Shown piece after piece: positions 33,850 to 45,700 of a stretch of DNA of 64,000 nt. The first letter of the stretch is position 1, and each line of letters opens with the position of its first letter. The position numbers and the translations under genes were made by a program. The notes under the pieces were generated by a model that worked only from the letters and a program-made list of their open reading frames with translations, searched no databases and was not told the DNA's origin. Source of the DNA: Mytilus trossulus (lineage: Eukaryota; Mollusca; Bivalvia; Mytilida; Mytilidae); the NCBI RefSeq assembly GCF_036588685.1, contig NC_086378.1:77951127-78015126 (forward strand), in the 5' to 3' direction.

Positions 33850-34730
33850 TAAGAAAATGTTAAAAACTCTCCACAAGATGCCAAATTACAAAGATGTTAA
33901 CAACCGCAGTTCACCATACGGGCATCAACAATGAGCAAAATCCATACCGTATAGTCCGTTATAATAGGCCCCGAAATGATAAATGTTAAGCAATTCAAAC
34001 GAGAAAACTTAAACTCCAAATAATGACAAAAGAAGATATACGACATCAAACGTCAGCCACTGAACAGGCTCGATCAGGCTTGTGACTTGGGACAATCACA
34101 TACCGAATGAAGCGGAATTAAACAAAAAAGTAAATGCCAAATCCTACACTAACCTGAAAAACTGTTGAAACGGGTACATGCTTTATCTTAGATTGTACGT
34201 TTTGCTTATTGCCATCTTTGTATTTTCTCCCTGTATTTAGATAAACAAATGCTAAAAAAGGAAGCATAGTTCGTTAATGCACGAAATTGATTGATTATAA
34301 TAGTCCGGGAGCTAGCAAAAAATTGACGTCAGTCAGATTTGTATCAGCCATCAGTATAAACTGATCAATATCCTGAAACCATCGGTTCCATGTATATCAT
34401 CAATATATATATAGCCTATATGAAAAAAAAGATGAAATACGATTTCTAATGAGACAACTCCCCACTAGAGACTAAATGACACAAATTAACAGCTGTATGT
34501 CACCGTACCGCCTCCAACAATCAGCACAGCCCATTCTGCGTAGTCAGTTATAAAAGGCCCCGAATTTTCATATGTAAACTAATTCAAACGACAAAGCTAA
34601 ATGCCTGATTAATGAACATATACATATACATTGTAAAAAAGAATTGAACGAAAAACAAATATGTAACACTGCAACAAACGACAACCAATGCACAGAACGC
34701 TGCCACAGACTATTTTAGACGCATATATTT
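33850..34730 (-). repeat. Two neighbouring copies of an interspersed repeat family
   Basis: Copies at about 33865-34150 and 34435-34730 share the phrases CAACAATGAGCAAA(A)TCCATAC / CAATCAGCACAGCCCATTCTG, (T)AGTC(C/A)GTTATAA-AGGCCCCGAA and AACGACAACCA or related wording. The same family occurs at 46805-47110 and 61865-62260, and a forward-oriented relative at 41095-41290 and 50155-50315. I recognise it as mussel-typical. Non-coding. Confidence 0.65.
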
Positions 34731-36329
34731 GACCAAAAAAAAGTAAGGGAAGGAGCAGTCCAATTTTGATGTTCTATCCGTCTGCATAAAAAAAAACTTT
34801 TATAGTTACATGTATCAAACATTAAATTTTCTTCTTTGATAAAAATATTATATACTTTAGTATATGTAAGATGTGTTTTATTTTTATATACTTTAGTATA
34901 TGTAAGATATGTGTTTTATTTTTATAATACGCTGCATAAATAACAACTAATCGTGTACATCACAGCTTTATCAATATCAAAGTTTCATGTTACTACTAAG
35001 ATATATATACCTCCAGTTCTTACAAATAAGTGATATTCAAGATCGGTTGATCATGTAATATGAAAATAGATGCGTATTAATTCACCTCCGTCAGCACGAC
35101 TGATTATTTGCGTATATATCTGATGTATAACTGTCTATTTTCACAACAATTCATGGTATGAAAATTAACTTCTATCGGAAGTATATACATGTATATATAA
35201 TCATTAGGTAACAATTCTGATTTTATAAATATGAAGCTATTCGTTTTTTGTAAGCGTAAGGTTTTTCTTCGGGTTGAAAACGTGTTAAAACTTTTAAAAA
35301 CAACAAAAAGTAGTCCTTTTATTCCCCTTGATACTGATCATTACAACAGACTCTCTCAAGGTCATCCGAGTAAAAATCAGTTAAAAGGGCATATAACTTA
35401 TCAGATGGATACACAGTAAAAAAAATCTAACAAAATACAGCCGTGGCAGGGTACTTGTACATCCCAACAACAAAATACGCAAGCACAAATCCGAGAGTAC
35501 TCTCAGTTACTGACAGCTATTTCATAGCCACTAACATTTAATAGAAAAACTATTTATCTAAGACTAAAATATCAATCAGTACACATCCAACAAGTTCACA
35601 AAAGATTGTAGCCATGAATGTGCATCTGAATATAAAAATACCAAATTAGTTTCAGCGGTTTTTAATTTACTGATAAATATGACATGAATTTCAGGAATAG
35701 TTATGATTATAATGTGTGCTCCTAAGTTATTGCATTTGTCAAATTTGAAACAATATGTTTCTGGAATAATGCTTCTGGTGTTTACCTGAAATATTGTTGA
35801 TTTCATCGTTTTCTTTGATGTAACCATTCATAGATTTTTAAGCAATTCGTGTTAGTGAAGCTTTGGTTTTCAATCTTTTTCAACTTCATATCTACTCTCG
35901 TACAAAATGTATCTACTCTGGTCTTTTACCTGTTTTGAATTACTATTGCAGACGAATTTTATAGAGTCAGGTATCTAAGAGAATTTATGTGTTCTTTTTC
36001 AGTCGCATTCTTGACAAAATTAATCAATTATGGGCATATATATATACTTCGGGAGCTATCTATAAGGGGATATAGTGACTAAGCCAATCTAGATATTACT
36101 GAAGTTAATTTCAGTTCGACCATAATGATGTCACCAACAATCTATTTTCTACTCTGCCATATTGCTCAGATCACTCCATTTAGTGAAATGGCCCAAACTT
36201 GTTTTAAATGAAAATGTCAATTTTAACTCCCAACATTTTCATATAATTATCGTTACTGGTTAACATGATGCATTTTCTCGATCTTCTTATTTGTTTTGAT
36301 ATTATTTAAGCTGAATGATATGACCTATC
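34731..36329. other. Intergenic with a short tandem duplication
   Basis: A ~38-bp duplication with the words ATATACTTTAGTATATGTAA lies at 34850-34925. The rest is AT-rich; the frames at 35231-35419 and 35576-35827 have no recognisable features. Confidence 0.45.
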
Positions 36330-36565
36330 ATCTTCATAAGGGGCGAAAGATACCAGAGGCACTTTCAAACTAATTGATTGAAAAACATATGGCTAAAAAT
36401 GAAAAAAAAGACACACAGACCAATAATAACAGTTCACATAAAACAACATGGAAAACTAAAGACTTAAGCAACACGAACCCCACCAAAAGTTGGTGTCCCG
36501 GTAGGCACAGGCAAACTCACATCCACATGTGGCACCTCATGTTATTAACCCGGTAACATTCGTGA
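36330..36565 (-). repeat. Interspersed repeat copy, same family as 45330-45640
   Basis: Shares with 45330-45640 the ordered phrases GGGCGAAAGATACCAGAGGC / GGACGAAAGATACCAAAGGG, GGCTAAAAA, ACCCCACCAAAA and a final ACCCGGTAACA / ATCCGGTACATA phrase. The 60-residue open frame here is part of the repeat. Confidence 0.7.
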
Positions 36566-37394
36566 AAATGGAACGGTATTGTAGTTCAACTTCAAACTAC
36601 GTTGGTCTTCGATCTTATTTAATAGACTCTTTTTGCATATATTGTCATCCAGTCATATATATTTTTTTTTCAAAAATCTTCTTTTTTAAAGTTTCATTCT
36701 AGCCCAATCCCCCCCCCCCCCAAAAAAAAACAACCACTCACATCAAATCAAATTGCAGCTCTTTATTTGGTTAAAAGAAAATCTGACATTGTGTTGTTCA
36801 TTGATGGTGTATTTAAAATAAAGTTCTTCAAACATGAACGATTTTGTCATTTTCTATGTAAAACTCAGTTTGTACCTGTACTTTTAAATCCACCTCACAA
36901 TTTCCTTTAAATGATATTAAATGGAAACACACTGGCAAACCACGTGTGTACCGTTGTGTATATTTGACATATTTTATTATATTTAGGTCACGCATTACAA
37001 ACTAGACCATCACATTGTAAGTGTTGTTTACATTTCATTTTACATTGATATATATATTATGCGATATTTATATCTTTTATTTTATTTTTATTTTATTTCA
37101 TGTAGATTATAGATCTCATTTACATAAGATTTCTCCATAGAAGTTAAATGTGAAAAAGGGAAATTCAGATGTGCACTGAAATTAATTATCAAACCATTAT
37201 TTTTCTTTTAGTATTTTCTTTTGTCGTTATTCACATTGCTTGACGTTTTTTTTTAATATTCAGTTTCTGTCACGTATGACCTGACCCTACAAGTCATATT
37301 GTTGCATTATGAACAATATACTGATGCAAGTTTCTTTTGAGTTTTATATCGTATATTGCCCTCAACAAAGAGCGAAGCCCATGTACCGTAAGAT
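36566..37394. other. Intergenic; includes remnant of an interspersed repeat
   Basis: Low-complexity C- and A-tracts at 36705-36732; otherwise AT-rich with no gene. Near 37360 the phrase CAACAAAGAGCGAAGCCCAT resembles the repeat family at 34435-34730 and is interrupted by the foldback element that follows. Confidence 0.45.
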
Positions 37395-37670
37395 ATTACA
37401 GCACATTTCAGTAAGTATGTAGCTTATGGTAATATCTGGTTAGCTTGCTTGTTAGCTGAACCGTGAAGTCATTGCTAGGTAAGGTATACTACCCTCCTTT
37501 TGAAGTAGCTTAGTCCTACAGAGAGATAGATTGGTTGTCTGTTGGGCTAGTAGTCTACTATTAAAGGAGGGTAGTTTACCTAACCTAACAATGACTTCAC
37601 GGTTCAGCTAACAAGCAAGCTAACCAAAGATATTACCATTAGCTACATACTCACTGAAATTTGCTGTAAT
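37395..37670. mobile_element. Foldback (inverted-repeat) element with ~106-bp arms
   Basis: Left arm 37395-37500 and right arm 37563-37670 are reverse complements with few mismatches (GCTTGCTTGTTAGCTGAACC against GGTTCAGCTAACAAGCAAGC), with a 62-bp loop. No coding content. It interrupts an older dispersed repeat whose pieces are visible on both sides (37355-37390 and 37690-37760). Confidence 0.85.
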
Positions 37671-38495
37671 GGCCCAACGTGGCCAAGTATAACAAACAAT
37701 ACGGTCCGATTTATCAAACATGTACTACAGCAACCAACGACAACCACTGCATAACAAGCTTCTGACGTGGGCTCCAGAGACTGTGTACATAATTATATCG
37801 GGGTTTTTTTTCACAAGTAAAGGATTTTTAAAATCATAAGAAATGTAAAAAGTAGTATCAGTTCAACAGCAATTTTTAAAATACCTAATGAAATAAGAAT
37901 AAAAAATACAGTTACACCAAATAGATATGAGAATTATTAAATGGTCAAACCTTTTATTAAACTTTAAAAACAACAAATAAAGGGTTTTTATCCATGTCAG
38001 TAGTAGTAGTATCCATCTACGGGGTTGATTTCCTAATCTAATACTAACTTATTATTCTGTAACTTGGAACTGCGTTTTCACTGTTGATTTGCAAAGTTTA
38101 AAGGTTAAATAAAAATTACATTGTGGTCTGTCCATCGATCTGTCCCTCTTTTTGTCTTTCAAAACTTGATTCGGAGTCGATTCTTTGTCCAGTTTATTCT
38201 TCAATGAATATATACCACTGCACCCATTTTTAGCAGTGTGTGCACACAAATCTTCGTTTGGACTTAAATGTTTTATACTGTTCCGTATGCTCTTTGTTGA
38301 CTCAACTCGTCCTACTCGCTTCGTCAGATGTTCATGCAACTTTGCCAACTGTAAGAATCTTATATATGTAGATGCATATAATACCATCGTTATAGTCTGT
38401 TGACAAACGTTAGAGGTATGCCCTTGGTAATCGGTCTAATCGAATATATCTGTTTCGAGGTACCATTTGATAAGCTTAATCTTAAAAAAAAAATA
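37671..38495. other. Intergenic, no gene recognised
   Basis: Begins with repeat remnant (CAACCAACGACAACCACTGC, ~37730). The overlapping open frames at 38052-38403 on opposite strands have no domain features. Confidence 0.4.
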
Positions 38496-38708
38496 CTAGC
38501 CAGTCAACACTGAGGTTGTGAGCTCGAACACCGCGTGTGCAGGTGCATTTGACTCCAATCTTAATTGACTATAACTGTCAGTTTTCCTATCGAAGACGAT
38601 GGTTTTCTCCTGGCTTCCCCTATAAAAAAAAACGACCGCCACGAAATAGCCCAAAAACGGTGCTTAAAAGTGTCGTTAAAAACACAAAAATCAAATCAAT
38701 CAAATCTA
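38496..38708 (+). repeat. tRNA-derived SINE copy
   Basis: Has a pol III B-box-like stretch GGTTGTGAGCTCGAACACC (~38513), followed by TGCAGGTGCATTTGACTCCA, CCTATCGAAGACGATGGTTT and a 3' CAAATCAATCAAAT tail. I recognise this body as a mussel SINE. The A-box half is weak (TACTAGCCAGT..) so the 5' end is uncertain. Confidence 0.7.
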
Positions 38709-38991
38709 CATTAAAATGTCACTTCAACATCAAGTGATAGTCGTGGCATTTAACACCCGAACACAAGGTAAATCTTTACACACGAAGAAAGACAGACAGA
38801 CACACAACCGCCCACAAAACATCAATCAGAAGACTGAGCAAGACGAACCCTAAGAAAAAACAGGCAATTCCGACAGAGGTTAAAACATTGTTTAGGTCTT
38901 TTACTAGTAATCAGAAATTTCAATGGTATTTTAAAACGCAATGTAAGTCAAACATGTCACATATATTCTTTTTTGTTATTTTTTCTATATA

Positions 38992-39070
38992 GATATTGAT
39001 GGTATTTGTCATGAATGAGAGACATCAGCCTGATTTGAGTAAACTCGTGAAGCGAACAAAATAGAGGAAT
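38992..39070 (+). promoter_or_regulatory. 3' splice acceptor, 5' UTR and upstream ORF of the shorter zinc-finger gene
   Basis: TTTTTTCTATATAG ends near 38992 and is a plausible acceptor. An upstream ATG at 39011 opens a 17-codon ORF ending in TAG at 39062-39064, six bases before the main ATG at 39071. Such an arrangement could lower translation of the main frame; that effect is inferred. Confidence 0.5.
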
Positions 39071-40408
39071 ATGAGAGAAAAGGAGAGTAAAGCGAAAACT
39101 ACTGGTGATGAATTCACTTGTGAATATTGTAAGAAGGTATTCACTTCAAAGATTAACATGAGAAGACACATCAGATTAATACACATTTCTAATAAAGGAG
39201 TAACGTGTGATATTTGTAACAGGCCATTTAATAATCGCAATTATTTACTTCGTCACATGAAAAGTATGCATTCTTCAATTGAAGAAAGTTGCACGTGCGA
39301 AATTTGTGATAAATCGTTTAAAAACGACACGTGTTTGAAGAATCACATGAAAATACATACTGGTGATAAAGTGCTCGTTGATTGTAAATTCTGTGGTAAA
39401 TCATTTTCAGGAAAAGATTCTTTGGCAAAACATATCAAAATACACAAAGGCATTAGAAGTTTCAAATGTTCCCTTTGTGACAAACATTTCTCACAGAAAG
39501 TTAATCTTCAAACTCACGAAATTGTGCACTTAGGTTTAAAACCTTTCAAATGCGAAATATGCTCGAAACCATTTAGGAGGCAACACCATCTAGAGTCACA
39601 CCAGAGGATACATACGGGGGAACGCCCATATAAATGTACGATTTGTAAATTTACTGCCATCTCAAGTTCACAACTACGTAGACACATCGACTTACATTCG
39701 GGAGAAAAACCCTTTAAATGCTCAATCTGTTCGAAAGCATTTAGTCTAAAGAAATACGTAAAAGCACACGAAACTACTCATAGAGAAAAGAAAGTTTTAT
39801 GTAAACTTTGTGGTAAAGCCTTCGTGAATACTGATTCCTTGTATAAACATGGCCTTGTTCATTCAGATAAAAACAAAGTCGAGTGTGAAATATGCGGAAA
39901 GGTTCTGAAACATCTACCGAATTTAAGAAGACACATAAAAGAACTGCATTCCGATGAGACCAATTTTACCTGCCATATATGCGATAAGTCATTTAAGAGA
40001 AAGGCACATTTAAAAGTGCATGTCAGAATTCATTCAGGTGTGAAACAGTACAGATGCAAGATTTGCGACCATGGTTTCTATGACAACACAAATTTGAAAC
40101 AACATATGCGGATGCATGCGGGAGAAAAGCCCTATAAATGCCTAACGTGTGATAAATCCTTTGCATCGAATCAACACTTGCGTAACCATCAACTAGTTCA
40201 TACGAAACAAAGACCATATATATGTACAGTGTGTGATCGGACTTTTACGACAAGTTCAAACCTCAAGGATCATATCAACGTACATACCGGAGACCAACGG
40301 TTTCAATGTACGCTTTGTGAGAAGCGGTTTACCTTCCGATATGAAATGAAGTATCATATGAGATATCATGCAAAAGAGAAAAACAAAAAACAGACAAACG
40401 ATGTTTGA
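39071..40408 (+). CDS. C2H2 zinc-finger protein with 15 fingers (445 residues)
   Basis: Predicted nuclear DNA-binding protein made almost entirely of fingers: 15 C2H2 units from residue ~16 to ~432, with a 15-residue basic start and a short Lys-rich end (KEKNKKQ). All 15 keep the C-x2-C and H-x3-5-H ligands; finger 7 (CKFTAISSSQLRRH) lacks the usual aromatic. Fingers 5-6 (FSQKVNLQTHE then RRQHHLESH) and 10-11 (KHLPNLRRHIKELH then FKRKAHLKVH) are close to fingers 3-4 and 8-9 of the protein at 29.1 kb, so the two genes look like tandem paralogues, the other having a long N-terminal repeat region that this one lacks. ATG at 39071 follows an in-frame stop. AATAAA lies at 40501-40506. No effector domain seen. 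Confidence 0.93.
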   Translation: MREKESKAKTTGDEFTCEYCKKVFTSKINMRRHIRLIHISNKGVTCDICNRPFNNRNYLLRHMKSMHSSIEESCTCEICDKSFKNDTCLKNHMKIHTGDKVLVDCKFCGKSFSGKDSLAKHIKIHKGIRSFKCSLCDKHFSQKVNLQTHEIVHLGLKPFKCEICSKPFRRQHHLESHQRIHTGERPYKCTICKFTAISSSQLRRHIDLHSGEKPFKCSICSKAFSLKKYVKAHETTHREKKVLCKLCGKAFVNTDSLYKHGLVHSDKNKVECEICGKVLKHLPNLRRHIKELHSDETNFTCHICDKSFKRKAHLKVHVRIHSGVKQYRCKICDHGFYDNTNLKQHMRMHAGEKPYKCLTCDKSFASNQHLRNHQLVHTKQRPYICTVCDRTFTTSSNLKDHINVHTGDQRFQCTLCEKRFTFRYEMKYHMRYHAKEKNKKQTNDV

Positions 40409-40500
40409 AATGGCTACATGAGATACGTTCTATTTGAATTGATTGATCCTTTGAGTAAACTTATATTGTTTTTTAATATCGGTAAACTATGATTGCTTTT

Positions 40501-40506
40501 AATAAA
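40501..40506 (+). terminator. Poly(A) signal of the shorter zinc-finger gene
   Basis: AATAAA 92 bp after the stop codon, on the coding strand. Confidence 0.5.
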
Positions 40507-40549
40507 TCAAAATACAATTAAATATCACTACTATACAGTTATGTTGGTT

Positions 40550-41850
40550 ACTAGTTTTTGTCAAGCCTGGAACTTTTGTTGCAGAAAGCTCGACTTAGGG
40601 ATAGTGATCCGGCGGCGGCGGCGGCGTTAGCTAACTTCTTAAAAGCTTTATATTTTAGAAGGTGGAATACCTGGATGCTTCATACTTTGTATATGGATGC
40701 CTCATGTTATGAAGTTTCCGTCAGTCACATGTCCAATGTCCTTGACCTCATTTTCATGATTACTACTTGAAAAAAAAGTTTAGATGTTTTGTTAAATTCT
40801 CTCTTATCATAAGTAATAGGATAACTATATTTGGTATGTGCGTAACTTGTAAGGTCCTTATGCTTGTCAAACAGTTTTCACTTGACCTCGACCTCATTTC
40901 ATGAATCAGTGAACAAGGTTAAGTTTTGGTTGTCAAGTCCATATCTCAGATACTATAAGCAATAAATCTAGTATATTCGGTGTATGGAAGGACTGTATGG
41001 TGTACATGTCCAACTGTCGGGTGTCATATGACCTTGACCTCATTTTCATGGTTCAGGGGTTATAGTAAAGTTTTTGTGTTTTATAACATAAATAAGGCCG
41101 TTAGTTTTCTCGTTTGAATTGTTTTACATTGTTTTATCGGGGCCTTTTACAGCTGGCTATGCGGTTTTGGCTTTGTTCATTGTTGAATGCCTTACGGTGA
41201 CCTATTGATGTTAATGTCTGTGTTATTTTGGTCTTTTGTAGATAGTTGTCTCATTGGCAATCATACTACATCATCATTTTTTATATTTGGTCTGTTTTTT
41301 CTCATACTGTATGCAATAGGTCTACTATATGTGGTGTATGGAATGAATTTAAGGTATACATGTCTAGCTGGTAGGTGTTATCTGACCTTGACCTCATTTT
41401 TATGGTGCAGCGGTTATAGCTAAGTTTTTGAGTTTTTGGTAATTTTTCTTCTTATATTATATGCAATAGGTCAACTATATTTGGTGTGTGGAAATATTTT
41501 TATGATCTACATGTCAGTCGAGCAGGTTTTATTTGACCTTGACCTCATTTTCACAGTTCATTGCTCAGTGTTAAGCTTTTGTGTTTAGGTCTGTTTTCTT
41601 AAACTATAACAAATAGGTCAACTATATTTGTTGTTTGGAAGAATTGTTAGCTGCACATGCCTACCTGACATGTTTCATCTGACTTGGAACTCATTTGCAT
41701 GGTTCATTTGGTCAATGTTTAGTTTTCTTGTTTAATGTTAAGTTTTTGAGACATTTGTAATAAACCTTTATATTTAAGACTTTCAACATAGTTTCAATGA
41801 TTAATAAAGAAGGCAAGCTATTTCAGTGTGTTCACTTTTTGTTATTTATT
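40550..41850 (+). repeat. Composite interspersed repeat with ~148-bp internal periodicity
   Basis: Begins with GATCCGGCGGCGGCGGCGGC (~40608). The phrase TGACCTTGACCTCATTTTCA or a diverged form recurs near 40737, 40885, 41032, 41388, 41536 and 41680; spacing is 144-148 bp except for one gap of ~356 bp that holds a nested repeat. Each unit also has a GCAATAGGTC(A/T)ACTATAT phrase. The end is at about TTCAGTGTGTTCAC (41822). I recognise this as a dispersed mollusc repeat. The 70-83 residue frames inside are not genes. Confidence 0.8.
41095..41292 (+). repeat. Interspersed repeat nested in the composite element
   Basis: From GGCCGTTAGTTTTCTCGTTT through CGGGGCCTTTTACAGCTGGC to GTTGTCTCATTGGCAATCAT and CATCATCATTTTT. 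Same family as 50155-50315 and 47825-47960. It accounts for the ~208 extra bases in the host repeat's spacing. Confidence 0.75.
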
Positions 41851-42179
41851 TCCATGCTCAAGACAAGAAGAGAGGTTATCAAAATGGGACGAGAAGAGAA
41901 TATAGCAACTCCGGAATGTAACAATAAGAAATCGGTTGTCATATTTCTGACATTGAGAAGTAAATGGCGATTGTTACAATCCTGGCAAAAGCATGTTGAG
42001 AGCGATCGAAACGTTCATGAGAGGAAAAAGAGACAACAGTGGTTGTAGTTTGATAGGAAAGAGCAGAGACCAGTCGTCATATTCTTTTTTGGCAAATTAT
42101 AACCTAGCTGTCGTCTTTTTCCAGACTGAAATACGACGATAACTCACAGAAATATTTTTAACATTATATCATGATATGT

Positions 42180-42440
42180 TTGTTTTGTTCGTGCATCGTT
42201 GTCAATATATTGGAACTTAATGCGACTGTCATACAAGTGAGAGGTTTAGCTAGCTACAAAGCTAGGTTCAATCCACCGTTTTATCCATAAGAAAACGCCT
42301 GTACAAAGTCAGGAATAAGACAGTTGTTATATTCACGCGTTTAATGTGTTTCAGCTTTTAATTTTGCCATTTGATTAGGGAGTTTCCGTTTAAAATTTCC
42401 CTCGGAGTTCAGTATTTTTGCGCTTTTACTTTTACCATTA
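42180..42440 (+). repeat. Interspersed repeat copy, same family as 13240-13720
   Basis: Phrases GTGAGAGGTTTAGCTAGCTA, AAAACGCCTGTACAAAGTCA and CAGTTGTTATATTC in the same order as in the 13.2-kb copy. Confidence 0.65.
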
Positions 42441-42761
42441 TCAAACGTTTGGACTTCTGAATTGATTTATAATGAAATATACCTAACAATATTTTACAGT
42501 TGGCAACTTGCCATGCAGCGAATATAAAAATATTAGAAATCACCTAACAACTTCAAAGTCATACTGACAAGTGTATAGTCAATATAAAAATTATTTATAA
42601 TCATTTAAATCAAACGAAAAGCAGTTTTAATTTGTACAAACTTTTTATTTTACTTCATTCAACATTAACCCACATATTTTACCAACTAAAATGTGATAAT
42701 TATAGGCATACCAATTGTATATTTTTCGCGTGTGTGTGTTTGTGGTTCTCGAGTTTTAGTT

Positions 42762-45700
42762 TTAAAGCAATTTGAGGACGAAAAGAATTAACAACAGACT
42801 GCATGGTTTGTAAGACAATGAAGTTGTGCTGCTGGTACCAGGTTCGTCCTCTCTGTTTTGTTCCTGCTGATCAATAATGGAATTGCCGGTGATGTCACTT
42901 TTTGATACTCCTTCATTTCCTGGTACTGTTACATGTTCTGTTATCATTTCTAATGAAATGGATTCGTCTAAGCACGTGACGTTGTCAATCAGTATATATT
43001 GCCCTATGAAATCTTCGACCAATGTACTGTCAATTCTGGTATTTTCACACGGAAATTCGTAGCCGTAGACAGATATCGAATGCATATCTTTTGGCATTTC
43101 ACCCAAATTAATAAGAGTATGCCAATTATTAAACGTAAAATTCTTGTCAGCTTCTGCTGTTTTGACTTTAATAATCTGTAATAGAAACAATTGGATATCA
43201 CAAACTGTTTTGTACAGAGTTTTAACAAATATAAGGCGGTATAACAAATACAATTTTTTACTAGTTGAAAGAACCTCTTGCTATTACATATATATCATAT
43301 GTCGAAAGTTACAAGATAAGGACAGACATAATTTTGAAGTAGTATCCTGACTGGGGACAGACTATCCAAGTTTGACTAACTTGAGTATAATCCTTTATGC
43401 GATGTCGCCTAGTTATCTTCTATTAGCATCCTTTAATACGGCATAACTTATTTGGGTTGTGTTCTTACATATTTACATTGTTAAGGTGCAATGCTTATCC
43501 TGACCTTTTTCCGACGTTGTTAACTATGGCAACAGAATACGCATGCTCGAAAATCCTTTCTGTGATTGGACAAAATGCTGTCGTGGTGGGTGATTTGGTT
43601 GTGTTTGAAAAAACGTCTCGAAAATTATATCGTTATGGAAAGCAAGTGAAAAACTATAAATATTTGAACTAGATCTTACAAAGATTTATATTTTTATTAA
43701 CATAATTGTTCCTCCAATAGCTCTTTGCATCCATGACAACTGTTTATTCGGGACAATTATATAATTTTTGATGTAAACTTTGTACGAAGGTACATGACTT
43801 TTAAAACGCACCTACTCATGTGAGATTTCCGCGGTTTTTTTGTGAATGTAAATAGAAAGATACTACTTATACTACCAATAGTTTCTAGCTTTGTTAACCA
43901 TGAATCAAGTTAAATGTAAACAGTAAATATATATTTGTTTCTTGTTATTTGCACTGGATTTTTTTAGGTGTCATCACAATATTCTTATATATTATATTGC
44001 TTTAATATAACCAGACTTAGTAAAGAATTCCTTGTAGTTACATTCAGATGGAGATTTTATTAAAGAGGTCCTGCATCATTAAGTCATTGTGTTTCTGAAG
44101 GTTATCGAAATGATAATTTTAAACATATACTCAAATTTAAATACGTGCGATATCTTTTTTAAAGATAGTTCTTGTTTTATAGTATGTTCAATACTTATAG
44201 GGAGATACCATTTGATGTTTATGAGGTGCTAGGATGAAATTTGAAAAAGGCAGATTATGACATTTGAGTCCTCTCCCCTTAAAAATCAAATGGTGGCTCC
44301 CTTCTCTGCTGATCGAAATCAAAAAGAGGCTTTTTTCTTATTTGAAGAAAACGAATTTTAATGGCAGATAAAAAAAAAATGTTAATTATCATTCATAATT
44401 TTTATAGACGGTACGATTTAATTTATTTGACATATTGTATGGATATATGTATAGTGTTGCCGACAGTGTGTTACCTACTAGAGACCTTTTTGTTATTTTT
44501 GTCTTTGTTGTTACTGTATCATTGTTTATACTATACCCCAAACTCCTTTAATTGATTATTCGCGGGCAAACAGTAAAAAAAAAAATAATTGAAAGCACAG
44601 TCACACATTCCAATCAAAACGTGTTTATTCTAATTCAATCTTTTATAGATCTTTAGAGAACTTCCAAGTTTTACTTTAGATATTGCATTATCAAGATCCA
44701 AAAACACATCTTAAAATTATAATTCAACTTACCGCATCTTTCGTTCTGACTATTATTTCCCATGTGACCTTATCTAATAACTTCCTGTTCTTCATAAGCT
44801 TTTCGTAAGTCATTTTGTTGGTCAATCGTATGTCTATTGTCACCCATGACAGTCGCATATTTCCATTGTCCATCGTTGTTTGGTTTGAAGCTTCCATCCA
44901 CTCGACCACTGCTGAGTCAATTTGTAACGAATGAACCCAAGCTTGTAAAATTTGGCGCCAAAGATTGGAGGACAAAGTGTCGTTTGCTATGAAAGAAACA
45001 TCTAGCAATTGTGTGTAGTCATAATAAGCTTCTTCCAACTTACAAAATCCAGAGGTCTGTCAAAATTGTAATAAAAAAAGAAACTGTTATATATTACATA
45101 TGTTTTAGTAATATCATGTAGTAGTTACAAGTAATGATAAGTTGTGTCGGATTTTAATTGTAGAACTCAAGTCTAGATGATATCAAAACCAATACGAACA
45201 AAAAAGGGGAAAAACGACAAAATGGCAAAACAGTATGAATTTTGAATGGAGAAAGCAAAAAAAAAGGAGAATAATATACAAAAATTACGTGCAGAGAAAA
45301 TGGCCTAAAGAAATTAAAAATAAAGAATTCTTCTGAATTGCAATAGGGACTAAAAGAGGGACGAAAGATACCAAAGGGACAGTCAAACTCATAAATCTAA
45401 AACAAACTGACAACGCCATGGCTAAAAACGAAAAAGACAAACAGAAAAAACAACAGTACACATGACACAACATAGAAACCTAAAGAATAAACAACATAAA
45501 CCCCACCAAAAACTAGGGGTGATCTCAGGTGCTCCGGAAGGGTAAGCAGCTCCTGCTCCACATGTTGCACCCGTAGTGTTGCTTATGTGCTTACAAATCC
45601 GGTACATAGTGTGCATCACTTATTGCGGAACGGTTTCTGTATTGTAACACGGATGCCCCATCCACACTATTATTTTCTATGTTCAGTGGACCGTGAAAAT

